Source of the DNA: Phoronis ovalis
Taxonomy: Eukaryota; Phoronida; Phoronidae
NCBI GenBank assembly: GCA_028565635.1
Contig: JAOXYB010053556.1
Span: 1-11,397 of the forward strand
Reading direction: 5' to 3'
DNA length: 11,397 bases
The position numbers and the translations under genes were made by a program. Positions 1-8,113 of the stretch are shown here, in pieces (position 1 is the first letter of the stretch; every line of letters starts with the position of its first letter). The notes beneath the pieces are model-generated. The model was not told the origin of the DNA and did no database searches. It saw only the letters and a list, made by a program, of their open reading frames with translations.

Positions 1-257
1 AATAGGTTCATATACAGTACAAAAATCACTAATAGCTAGAAGAACTAAATATACAGTAACTAAACACGCATATATATAAAACAAAAAGACCTACGGTCAA
101 ATAAAATAATATAATAATGTGCAAGGTACTTTACAAAGAAAACTATAAAGTAGTATCAACCCATATAATTTAAACTAGAAGTAGAACCAAAAACACTCAA
201 CAACTAGACTAACAAAGACGACAGCCACAAAATGTCATTACAATGAAAGAGTGAAAG
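1..257. other. Non-coding flank beside the retrotransposon fragment
   Basis: This very A-rich stretch lies immediately beyond the stop of the minus-strand retrotransposon reading frame, so on that strand it occupies the place of the element's 3' untranslated region. I see no open frame, no poly(A)/poly(T) tail and no target-site duplication that would mark the element's end, so the true 3' end may lie left of the window. Assigning it to the element is inference from position only. Confidence 0.35.
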
Positions 258-650
258 TTAAACAAAAAGACAATTCCTCCAATGGCAATGTAAAGGAGAC
301 ATATGTAAGCAGAGACTATGGCATACATTCAAGATTAAGGAATTGCGACTGAGCAACAATCTGGCACGGAAACTAAATATGTTATAACAAACAAAATAAA
401 AACTAGTATCAATGGTGGAAATATCAAAATGTTCTCTAGAAGCTGTATTGTAAGCTACTCTAAGTTTATTAAAAGAGCACTGACCAGACCTATAAAAATC
501 GAACCATAAGTAAGAACAATATAATGGAGTTATAAAACTCCGAAATAGCGAGATCTTAACAGAAGTAGAATAAAGGCTAAATTTATGAATGAGTGTATTA
601 GCACGAATATGTAACGAGCGTGTACATTTTTTAATGAAAATTTGACCCAA
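258..650 (-). mobile_element. Degraded non-LTR (LINE-type) retrotransposon fragment, C-terminal end of the reverse transcriptase ORF
   Basis: The minus-strand frame reads like the region after the reverse-transcriptase core in CR1/Jockey/RTE-like LINEs. The order is a segment with RSLHIRANTLIHKFSLYSTS, then LFRSFITPLYCSYLW, then KLRVAYNTASRE, and finally a short C-terminal piece with RARLLLSRNSLI. These blocks (RAN-L-KFS, LF-S-CTPLY---LW, KL-VAYN-A-R) recur in many invertebrate LINE ORF2 proteins. The palm-domain catalytic motifs and the endonuclease are absent, and the frame hits stops just upstream (above 650), so the copy is 5'-truncated, as is usual for LINEs. The stretch after VAYN has lost the usual P-R---SAS-MF pattern, which indicates decay. 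It is antisense to the PGAP6-like gene and probably sits in one of that gene's introns. The family call rests on motif recognition, not a search; the exact clade is uncertain. Confidence 0.75.
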
Positions 651-1574
651 ATAACAATATTAATTAACAATACTAACAACTGAATCATTTATTATGCTTG
701 ATTTGCAGGAATTTGTGCCCTAATTCATACCATTCATGTGGATGTAATGTAAAAAAATAATATAATGCTCTTTATTGCATCCTTGAAATTCAACAAAGGC
801 GCATACCTAATAAATGTGTTCTTCTGGATGTAATACCCCAGGTAAGATGAGGGATTTTAGTCTCCGTTTGTGAAGGGAATACAGTAACATAGCAAATTAC
901 CGCAAATTACTCATGGTATGGATGGTACTGCATAAATCCCTAGAATCACACAGACTTTTTACAAATTTAAAATTTTGAAATTCCCTGTAATGTACTTTGA
1001 ACTTATAAAGAAAAGAAAAAATATTTTTCTCTTAAACCAGAATTTTCTCTATGCTTTTGCTGTGATATTGCCATCATTCCGAGTTTGACAACAATTCAGG
1101 GGAGGTAATTCATAAGTGCAATTGAACTAGAAACAAGGGAGATGACTGCAGCAAGTATTCCAAGTGTTAAAACGCTACTAAAACGCTTGAAATGCATGTT
1201 TACCAGTTGTTACCATGTTATTTCGAACTTAATCATAAATTTTGGTAAGTTGTGAAAAAATGAAAGTAATAAAACAATTTCTATTAAATGAAAATGATTT
1301 CCATGGCAACGGATTATGATTTTATTACTTGATTTTTTTATAACTTATGCATGTTAAGCCTACAATAGTGAAAAGGATCCAATCGCTTCCGGTGCAAAAT
1401 TCGGAAGAAAAAGAGTTAAACACCCTATCAAAATTTGTGGCTATCAGAGTGCACAGAGGCGTACTCCTTTGACTTGCTGCTCAGCAAGCATAAAAGGATC
1501 TCCGGATGGCAAGTCAGAACTTTTGCAGGGAGATAACCAGAATAGGATATTACAACACATTTTATATTTTACAG
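651..1574. other. Non-coding sequence upstream of the first visible PGAP6-like exon, probably intron
   Basis: I looked for the missing 5' exon or exons of the PGAP6-like gene here and found none that is convincing. One strong donor, GTAAGT at 1245-1250, follows a short ATG-initiated frame. Joined to the best acceptor (1574/1575), the matching frame creates a TGA at the junction. A short perfect inverted repeat (CTTGCTG, two bases, CAGCAAG) lies near 1472-1487. The sequence ends in the pyrimidine-rich acceptor TATATTTTACAG before 1575. No promoter, CpG-rich stretch or RNA gene was recognised. Confidence 0.5.
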
Positions 1575-1794
1575 AGTATTACAACACGGCAGCTTACCAT
1601 TAATAGAAGTGAAAAATAAAACATTCCCACCAGAATTTATATTAGACAGAACAACTCCAACACATGTAACGTTAGAACTTACAGAAGAGGACAACAAGGT
1701 GGACAATTACTATGACATTCTTCAACCATTACCAGGGATGTGGTATGGAGTAGCCTATAGAAAAGCCGAAGCAAATAAAAAGATAGAACAAAAG
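1575..1794 (+). CDS. PGAP6: PGAP6-like gene, first visible exon (extracellular region)
   Basis: Encodes residues 1-73. The frame opens with a valine-initiated stretch containing GSLPLIEV, and later reads LQPLPGMWYGVAYRK. These match the LPVINP and GDWFVAA positions of the vertebrate family. The acceptor is TTTTACAG before 1575 and the donor is AAG/GTATAC, a weak donor; read-through meets a stop at 1818. The first base completes a codon from an upstream exon, so this is not the gene's start, and no in-frame ATG gives a plausible signal peptide. Confidence 0.85.
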
Positions 1795-4700
1795 GTATAC
1801 AGTAATTTTTTGTGGTAAATCTAAGGACAGGAATTGAGGTGATGGTGTTTGTAATCGGTTTTGCAAATTTCTTGAATAAATTAATTTAATGCCGAGTATT
1901 GTGGTAGTGTTTATCTACTGCATGACTTAAGCATTTGGATATAACATGACTGTTTAAAAATAACAAAAACAACAACGGTCTAAACTTAGACTACAATTAA
2001 TGTCTTACTTCTATGTTCCTGAAATAATTTACAAATGGATGAAGTGGCAAAATACAAAATAAGTAGTTCTACGTTTCAGAACCTCAATGTGCAATTTCAG
2101 GAACCATCCTTGTTTTAAGTAATAATTATGTGGTTTGTTCTGTTCATATTTCAGGGCTTGAGTGGTGCCGACTGCACATTTGACATGGAAGTTGGTTTGT
2201 GGACAGAGACGTTAATGAACATTGAAGCTTTATCTATAAGCAAGCCAGTAAAAATTGTTGTAACACCAGGAAGTCAAAGGATATTTAAGTAAGTGTCAGC
2301 AAAATGTCAAATATAGCAAGTACAGCCATTGTCTGTAAAAAGTATTTACAACTTAACATTCATGAATTTATGTATAGAGTGTTTATACAATGTTGTGGAA
2401 TGTGACATTGCTTAGATCAGGCTTTGTGATGTAACAAAGTTTAGTTTTGAGGATAAGAATAACTTATAAAACAATAACTCCACCTATTTCTCAGCTGTGG
2501 GTACCCTGTTATATCATCACTAACTGATTCCAGATCACAAGTTGATACTTTGACTAAACTGTTTGCATGCACTTATAGTGAAGCCAATGACCATGAAAAC
2601 ATAAATGTTCCCAGCATACCGTGAATAAACAATGACACTGCTGCACAAAGCTGGCACATTTTATTCACAATAGGTGACATGCATAATATACATGTATAGT
2701 CTATGGTTACATAAATCATGAAGTTACAGTACTTTAGAATAACTTAGGACTTCAACTTTTTTGGTTCCTTCCGTAAAGATTTTAAACATGAATACTAATT
2801 TTGTTTAACAAAAATAAATTGGTTTGATTGGTTTTATGAATGAACCAGCATTCACATTTCTTGTGGAGTAAACAAGCGTAATTTTACTACAGTTGTGACG
2901 ATTAATGGACAGTTTAATTATAAACATTCTTGTTGCAGTAAGCTTGATTAGTTTTAGATACAGTGTCTGTAAAAGAAAAGTTGCTCAGAAACACTGATAA
3001 GAATATAATTACTAACACATGGAAATATGTGTAAACATTGATCTTATAAATAATTTTTCGAAAATTTGGTCCTTTCAAAGTAAATTAGTATAAAATATGA
3101 AAGGATAGCTGCATGGTTCAAAAATTATATCTTTAATTTGATTATAATTTTAGATTTGACATCCCTGAGACAACGTGGAACTATGATGTCCGCATGCTTT
3201 CTTGTACCTATGCAGACTCTGACCCAGATATTAGATCTAGTAACAGCACTACTTGTAAACTACTTATGGGAGTTGGTAGCAGCGTGCTTCCTCATATTTT
3301 TAGGTGACTCGGTAGTTTTTAACAGACTGGGAGAAAACTTTGTTTTGCTATGTTATACTTGTTTGTCAGTCTGGGAGTATGGTTTACAGCATATTATTGT
3401 CAGTGGTGATTTTAAAATATGCCACCACACTAAAATTAATAGTATACTCCCATACCAGTCTTTTGTTCCCACATGTTTGCTTGTCCTTGATAAGCATACA
3501 CTGTTTACTGTTGCATGCTGGATTAACACATTAGCGAAATTAATTCTTGCAGTCGTTCATAGTGAAAATCTGTCAGACTCAAAATTCAATTTTTCAAAGA
3601 GGCTCTCTTTTACGATAATTCCCAGCATGCAATATGGTACACTGTGTTTTAATTATAATCCATTATTTAGTTCAACATTAGTTTTCACTTTTGTCCAGAG
3701 ATTTACGTACAACTGCAAACAACTGTTAAATGGAATGTTGTGTTTCAGGGTCTGTGAAGATGATTGCAATTTCACTGTGCCATCCCCTACAACTACGGAT
3801 AAGCAATATATTGTCCTTCAAAATTACGACAGTTGGGACATTGTTGCAAACATCTTAATCAATACTGATGGTAAGAATTTAGATATTAATGTCAAGTCCA
3901 AAATTTTCCATAAGTAACCCAGTGTTACTGTAGCAAAAAGAAGTATACATGATGCATAAAACTATTTAGAGTTTTTTTTGGGAAAAAGTTAGCATTATCA
4001 TATTGATAAAATTATTGGTGTGTATTTCATGGCATGCTTTAATGTTCCAACATGAGTAACAAAATACCACTATATGAAATATGTGTTGAGGATATTAGAT
4101 GCTTATACTTGTTTATTTTTAATTTTAATGCATTGTGCACTGCTTCTGGGCAGCACTATAAAACTGTAAATAATATAATTTGCAAATACTTCCACCATCT
4201 TGAAAGAAGGCCTAGTTGTAATCAATCTGCAACTAAAAGAACTCAAAAGATTGCCCTGGGTTTATTTACACAGCAGTTGTCTGATTAAAATAATTTTTAG
4301 TTTTTAGCAAATAACAGTAAATTATGCTCTAACTATTCAGAAGCAGACCGATGTTTAGTCTTTCTACGTTCAACCTTTGAACAATAACTTTAGGAAACAA
4401 ATAACTCCATGACTAGATCATTTTGTTGCTTTTTCAGAATGTGCATTGATTGGAAACAGTTGGTTAGATTTAACGTGTGGTTACTTGGGAAAAATGAACC
4501 GTTTACAGTCCAACAGTGATGTCTTCACCGTGATTTATTCCCTGTACATGCATCCTAGTAGTTATGAAGTGGCAAACACTTTACGTCTGAATGATACACT
4601 TGTGTTGTTAACAAAATTTGATATAAGACAGGCTAAAGATGTTGGGTCAACATTGCTAATGAAACTCTTCATATCTGACATAGAGGTGAGAGAGCCATGG

Positions 4701-7700
4701 AAATTCAGCTGATTTAAATGCAGTAGTGAAATTTAGTTGTTAAAGTCTTACGCCTAACACTGGGAACCTTCTTGCTTCTAACTTTGGGATGTAAGAGTTG
4801 CTAAGTGGTTATTGTTAACTAACACCCATTATTTTGTTGAAATGTTGCTTTCAGAGACCTGGTCGGCAAGGGGAAAGTGTGCTAGTATGTCTTCAAAAAG
4901 GTGCTGTTCCCATCTTTGACAACAAGGTTGATTGTGCTGATCCTAGAATGGTTAATACTACCAGCAGCAGTGTGACACTGTATATACCCTATCCTGAAGC
5001 AGGAGAGTGGTTTTTGGCTTTGGAGGCTCGCTGTTACACCTGGGATGGACAAGGGTATTTTAAAAATTGTATTAAATGCAGTTATGTTGTTTTAAATAAT
5101 AAATTAATTAAGCTCTTGCTTTTGCGAGATGACGAATGAGAAAATCTTTAAGAAACCAAGCATATATGCAAAATGCATGAAGTCTTATTCATAGTATGTG
5201 AAAGTCTTAATTTATAGCAGGTTATCTTATTAAAATCCAAAAAGGCCTGCCGGCTAGCTCCATCTAGTGAAGAATGCAGTATCAATGCTGAATCTTATAG
5301 TTTATCTTATTCTTTTGCTGTTTGTTGTTACAACACATGAAACACAATAGAGCTTTAGCATGGAAATCAATGCATTCAGTATAATTCTTGATATTGTAGA
5401 ATGATTGTAGAACCTTGCGAGAAGCCAGTTACAACAGGTTTTTTATTGCAAACATCCCCATGTGTAGAAGGAGGGTGCGGAGGTCATGGAGACTGTCTGT
5501 ATCTTAATAGCGAAACTGTACTGTTCTCTGCATGTCATTGTAATTCAGGTAGGTACTGTTTCTAACTTAATAAAAATATGAAATCTTGTATTCAATCGCT
5601 GAGTTGTGACCTAGTGGTAGATTAGTTAATAAATGCATTTTTTATATTAAGGGTTTTTATTGTTGTAGTAATAAGTTTCAGAAGATTTATTCTGCTGCAG
5701 ATTTGTCCTGATTTTATTGCTGTGCTTACTGCCAAGTTTCCAGTAGCCTTCCATAGAATAGATGCTTTCGCCTAAGTTGGTGCAATACTTTTAGGAAATG
5801 TATAATCCCTCGAGACTCTGTCAGCAGTATGAGCATATAAATGGATGCTTAGACCTTACTTTTTGAAGTTCAATCTTATATTGTAGAGTTGAACTTTTTT
5901 AAATTTAGTACACACAAGAAGGTTTTTTTTACCCATAATGCTGATAAAATAAGTAGCTACAAATGAATAATTTAAATTATTTAGATTCTGCATGGGGATA
6001 AGCACTCCTTACAATCTTATTCATAGTCACTAGAAGAAACAACTGTAGAGTTGTACGAGACTTGGTCCAGAGCAGTTCTAGAAGAAATTCCTTCGTTGGG
6101 GAGATACTTGTCATTTTGTTTTGCTTTGTCAGAGATCTCCAGGAGATAATGATATTTTTTTTTTCGCCTTTGCTAAATAGTAACTTTATTGGCAATGTCC
6201 CCAGGAATGCTACCCTTGTGCTCGCTATAATTATCGCACCTTTCAGAAGTTTTGCTCTAGTGACTATTAATAACACTGTGAGGATATTCACATTAAATAA
6301 CAACACACACACACTTTGTCTTTTTGTTCATATCTTTTTGTTCATATTATTGTATTATTTTAGGTTGGGAAGGCTATGGCTGCACAGATGACACCAATGC
6401 CAAGTCCGATTCTCTACAGATAGCATCAGTGCTTTTACTAACTATTAGTAATGGATTGTTCATCCCAGCGATTGCTGTTTCAGTTATAAGGAAACATTAT
6501 ATGGAAGCAATTGTGTACTTTTATACTATGTTCTTTTCAACAGTAAGTTTGCTAGTTTTAAACAGAGAGGTGTAGAAAAACTTGACTGGTACTGGTGCAT
6601 GTACTGGTAGCGTGTTACTTGTACTGCTACGGGTACTGCTAGTCTGTTACTGGTACTGTAACAAGTACATGTTAAAGTATAATAATAATGTAGTTTAATG
6701 TTGGTAGTTGCTGCCAATTTTTAAGTACTCTGTATTTCTGCTCTAGGTTCACCACCGATATATAAATTTCTTTTTCTACGAGTGCCTTCCACTTTCCATA
6801 CAACTAAAAATGTGGAACCATTCTATTCTGTTTCATAGTGTTGTAAAGATTTAATTAAATTATAAATTTATTGTATATTATTATAATAATTGATTGTAAC
6901 TTAATATGCACATAGGTTACTTTATTTTCTTGCTTTCAGTTCTACCATGCCTGCGATAGCAGCGGATCTTACAAGTTCTGTCTCCTTAAATATGACGTGC
7001 TCTCATTTTGTGATTTCTTTGGTTCCATGCTGTCTTTCTGGGTTACCTTAGCAGCCATGACTCGACCACCTCAGATTATCTATGCTATGTTAGGCATGGT
7101 AGGAGCTTTAGGGATTGCTGTGTTGGTACAGAATGACCGGCATGGGCTATGGACATTTGTTGTGCCATTTTTAGTAGGAGCTGCAATGATGTTTTCTTCG
7201 TGGGTGCGTAAACAGTTTTTAAAACTTATTGGCTTACGGAAATGTTTACTGAAAGGTTTTATAATTCTGCTTATAAGGTTATTTGAATTTTTGCAAAAAG
7301 ATTTAATTGTTTCATAGGAATCCTCTGATTTGTTTGGATGGACAATTCGCACTTTCTGTGGTCAAAACAGAAATACAGTAGAATTGTTGTTTGAGTTTGG
7401 ACTCGTATAAGTTTTGAATCCTTCTGCAGTAATTTTTAGAAACATATCAGGCCGATTTCTTATGTCTCGACTTTTCTAAGATTATTGATAAATTAAACTA
7501 TGTAACCTAAGAAATCGGCCCAAGGTATGTGTCATACTGTAATTATTAATGTCTTTTTCTATGCTCTGTATATTTTCTGTTTCAGATTGTGAGATGCAAG
7601 ACAAGAAAGCAGTGTTATCCCAGTAAACGAAAGTGGTTACTATTCTTTTTGCCCGGTGCAGGACTAGCTGCTGTTGGGCTAGTATTATATGCTTTTGTCG

Positions 7701-8113
7701 AAACTACAGACAACTATTTTTATATACATAGTATATGGCATGTGACAATGGCCCTTTGCATTGTGTTTCTTTTGCCCCCAAAGAAGAGTGCCGAGGACAA
7801 ATCTTGTGATGATAGAGAACTGAGAGAGCCTTTTGCATACGATGAGGAACCTGACGATCATTTTATTTCTAGTGCTCCCCAAGAACATAATGAACCTATA
7901 ATGTCTATTGTTTCTGAAGACTGTAACGCACCTTGTAGATCTACTGCTCGTGAAGAACTTAACAAACCCTCAGCGACTGCTGCTGCCAGGGAAAATGAAT
8001 GTTCTACCCCTATTGTTGTACCCAAGGAAAATAATGAACCTATTATGTCTACTGCTCACAGCAGAGAAGATAATGTAAATGCTGATGCTACAGAGGAGCA
8101 AGCCACACACTAG
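1575..8113 (+). CDS. PGAP6: PGAP6/TMEM8-family GPI-specific phospholipase A2-like membrane protein, ten exons, 5'-partial
   Basis: Joined exons: 1575-1794, 2155-2288, 3154-3303, 3749-3870, 4438-4685, 4855-5054, 5400-5548, 6364-6542, 6940-7203, 7586-8113. All introns are GT-AG, every junction keeps phase, and the result is 730 residues plus stop. Residues 1-357 are the extracellular region, with several N-glycosylation sequons (for example NST, NFT, NDT, NTT). Residues 364-414 form an EGF-like module. Seven hydrophobic helices follow, from about 428 to 618. The family signature TMFFSTFYHACD is exact, and S466, H470, D473, H603 and H607 match the Ser/Asp/three-His set of CREST hydrolases. In vertebrates PGAP6 (TMEM8A) removes an acyl chain from GPI anchors such as that of CRIPTO at the cell surface; the paralogue TMEM8B is less well defined. 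I cannot say which paralogue this is, and it may predate their split. The N terminus with signal peptide is missing, presumably left of the window. The tail (619-730) is long and repetitive. Confidence 0.93.
2155..2288 (+). CDS. PGAP6: PGAP6-like gene exon 2 (extracellular region)
   Basis: Encodes residues 74-117 and two bases of the next codon. It begins GLSGADCTFDMEVGLW, equivalent to the GLAPTC segment after the first beta-rich block in vertebrate PGAP6. The acceptor is CATATTTCAG and the donor is AA/GTAAGT, an optimal consensus. It enters at phase 0, matching the preceding exon. It is too short and has too few in-frame ATGs to appear as a stand-alone reading frame. Confidence 0.85.
3154..3303 (+). 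CDS. PGAP6: PGAP6-like gene exon 3 (extracellular region)
   Basis: Encodes residues 119-167 between split codons. It contains FDIPETTWNYDVRMLSC, an N-glycosylation sequon (NST) and two cysteines. The acceptor is TATAATTTTAG and the donor is AG/GTGACT, which is weak. It is 150 bases with the same phase at both ends, so skipping it would keep the frame. The correct frame is fixed by phase on both sides; a longer open stretch here is in a different frame. Confidence 0.82.
3749..3870 (+). CDS. PGAP6: PGAP6-like gene exon 4 (extracellular region)
   Basis: Encodes residues 169-208. It opens with VCEDDCNFTVPSP, giving two cysteines and an NFT sequon, and continues with a tryptophan-containing segment (YDSWDIVANILI) resembling the DRWLQV segment of the vertebrate protein. 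The acceptor is TTGTGTTTCAG and the donor is G/GTAAGA. Phase 2 in and phase 1 out match the neighbours. Confidence 0.85.
4438..4685 (+). CDS. PGAP6: PGAP6-like gene exon 5 (extracellular region)
   Basis: Encodes residues 210-291, in frame through the GAA codon created at the junction. It has two cysteines near its start and a later NDT sequon, and is otherwise made of alternating hydrophobic strands. The acceptor is TTGCTTTTTCAG and the donor is GAG/GTGAGA. The assignment rests mainly on phase continuity and open frame; similarity to the family is weak in this part, which is the variable region of PGAP6 proteins. Confidence 0.82.
4855..5054 (+). CDS. PGAP6: PGAP6-like gene exon 6 (end of extracellular region)
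   Basis: Encodes residues 292-357. It contains VTLYIPYPEAGEWFLALEA, which matches the family's conserved IPYPE-----WYLSL segment just before the EGF-like module, plus an NTT sequon and three cysteines. The acceptor is TTGCTTTCAG. The only sensible donor is AAGG/GTATTT, which departs from consensus at positions 4-6, yet it gives the phase needed by the next exon and restores the expected cysteines. Confidence 0.85.
5400..5548 (+). CDS. PGAP6: PGAP6-like gene exon 7 (EGF-like module)
   Basis: Encodes residues 359-407. Cysteines at 379, 384, 390, 403 and 405 and, from the next exon, 414 give the six-cysteine spacing of an EGF-like module (C-x4-C-x5-C-x12-C-x-C-x8-C), with the typical CGGHGDC and CHCNSGWEG motifs. 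An extra cysteine at 364 precedes it, as in vertebrate PGAP6. The acceptor is TTCTTGATATTGTAG and the donor is CAG/GTAGGT. No ATG starts this exon's frame usefully, so it is easily missed by ORF finding. Confidence 0.88.
6320..6347 (+). repeat. Exact tandem duplication of a 14-bp unit before the exon 8 acceptor
   Basis: The unit CTTTTTGTTCATAT occurs twice back to back (6320-6333 and 6334-6347). It is preceded by a short CA run (about 6301-6314) and followed by TATTGTATTATTTTAG, so the duplication forms most of the pyrimidine-rich tract of the acceptor at 6363. The exactness is directly visible and suggests recent replication slippage. Confidence 0.9.
6364..6542 (+). CDS. PGAP6: PGAP6-like gene exon 8 (end of EGF module, helices 1 and 2)
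   Basis: Encodes residues 409-467. It begins WEGYGCTDD, closing the EGF-like module, then helix 1 (about 428-448) containing LLLTISN, close to LLLTLSN of the family, and most of helix 2 (about 453-472) with YFYTMFFST. S466 is the conserved CREST serine. The acceptor is TATTTTAG and the donor is ACA/GTAAGT. The exon boundary splits the signature TMFFST/FYHACD, which is restored exactly by splicing. Confidence 0.94.
6590..6671. repeat. Degenerate TACTG-rich minisatellite in intron 8
   Basis: TACTG occurs six times (6590, 6602, 6622, 6634, 6648, 6654), mostly as GTACTGGTA or GTACTGCTA, spaced irregularly by 6 to 20 bases. The array is bounded by CATGTACT (6598-6605) and its exact reverse complement AGTACATG (6664-6671), so the transcript could fold into a stem closing the array. 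It starts about 47 bases after the exon 8 donor. The base composition is richer in G and C than the rest of the intron. Confidence 0.7.
6940..7203 (+). CDS. PGAP6: PGAP6-like gene exon 9 (helices 2 to 5)
   Basis: Encodes residues 468-555. It starts FYHACD, carrying H470 and D473 of the predicted metal-binding or catalytic set. Helix 3 (about 488-507) contains CDFFGS, matching CDFLGS of the family; helices 4 (514-530) and 5 (537-555) follow, with the conserved NDRHGLW loop between them (family DRRGMW). The acceptor is TTGCTTTCAG and the donor is TGG/GTGCGT. It is 264 bases, phase 0 at both ends. Confidence 0.95.
7442..7530. repeat. Intronic inverted repeat with perfect 13-bp arms
   Basis: GGCCGATTTCTTA at 7450-7462 and its exact reverse complement TAAGAAATCGGCC at 7508-7520 are separated by 45 bases. 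Beyond a small mismatch loop, ACATA (7442-7446) pairs with TATGT (7526-7530), extending the stem. It lies in the last intron of the PGAP6-like gene, 55 bases before the final exon. It may be a tiny miniature inverted-repeat transposon or an RNA hairpin; the sequence alone does not decide. Confidence 0.75.
7586..8113 (+). CDS. PGAP6: PGAP6-like gene last exon (helices 6 and 7, cytoplasmic tail, stop)
   Basis: Encodes residues 556-730. It begins IVRCKTRKQCYPSKRKW, equivalent to the YRCGHRRQCYP loop of the vertebrate protein, then helix 6 (572-593). DNYFYIHSIWH follows, with H603 and H607 completing the CREST set, then helix 7 (603-618) ending in LLPP. The following 112 residues form an acidic, low-complexity tail with five degenerate repeats, longer than the roughly 50-residue tail I recall for vertebrates. 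The acceptor is TTCTGTTTCAG and the stop is TAG. The reading frame is uninterrupted. Confidence 0.95.
   Translation: MVRCKTRKQCYPSKRKWLLFFLPGAGLAAVGLVLYAFVETTDNYFYIHSIWHVTMALCIVFLLPPKKSAEDKSCDDRELREPFAYDEEPDDHFISSAPQEHNEPIMSIVSEDCNAPCRSTAREELNKPSATAAARENECSTPIVVPKENNEPIMSTAHSREDNVNADATEEQATH
7880..8068 (+). repeat. Five degenerate 12-13-codon repeats in the PGAP6-like tail
   Basis: Residues 654-716 divide into five units: QEHNEPIMSIVSE, DCNAPCRSTARE, ELNKPSATAAARE, NECSTPIVVPKE and NNEPIMSTAHSRE. The shared pattern is an N at the start, P in the middle, a small Ser/Thr/Ala patch and a final E, often RE. Units 1 and 5 are closest: 7880-7910 and 8024-8054 match at 26 of 31 bases. The array is in the cytoplasmic tail after the seventh helix. 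Confidence 0.7.

Noticed and set aside
1192-1250. Short ATG-initiated frame ending at a strong donor GTAAGT (1245), as first exon of the PGAP6-like gene
   Set aside because: Joined to the acceptor at 1575 in the required phase it makes TGA at the junction. The alternative acceptor two bases later gives an in-frame join, but with a poor signal peptide and without the family's N-terminal segment.
4052-4288. 78-codon plus-strand frame inside intron 4
   Set aside because: It lies wholly within an intron defined by good splice sites, resembles no known protein and has no splice signals that would join it in frame.
5607-5617. TGACCTAGTGG, one mismatch from a tRNA-type A box, suggesting a SINE or tRNA gene
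   Set aside because: No matching B box (GGTTCGA-like) occurs at a proper distance; the nearest G-rich stretch is GGGTTTTTATTG, and no cloverleaf can be drawn.
7080-7352. Minus-strand 90-codon frame opposite exon 9
   Set aside because: It is the antisense shadow of the conserved helix 4-5 coding region.
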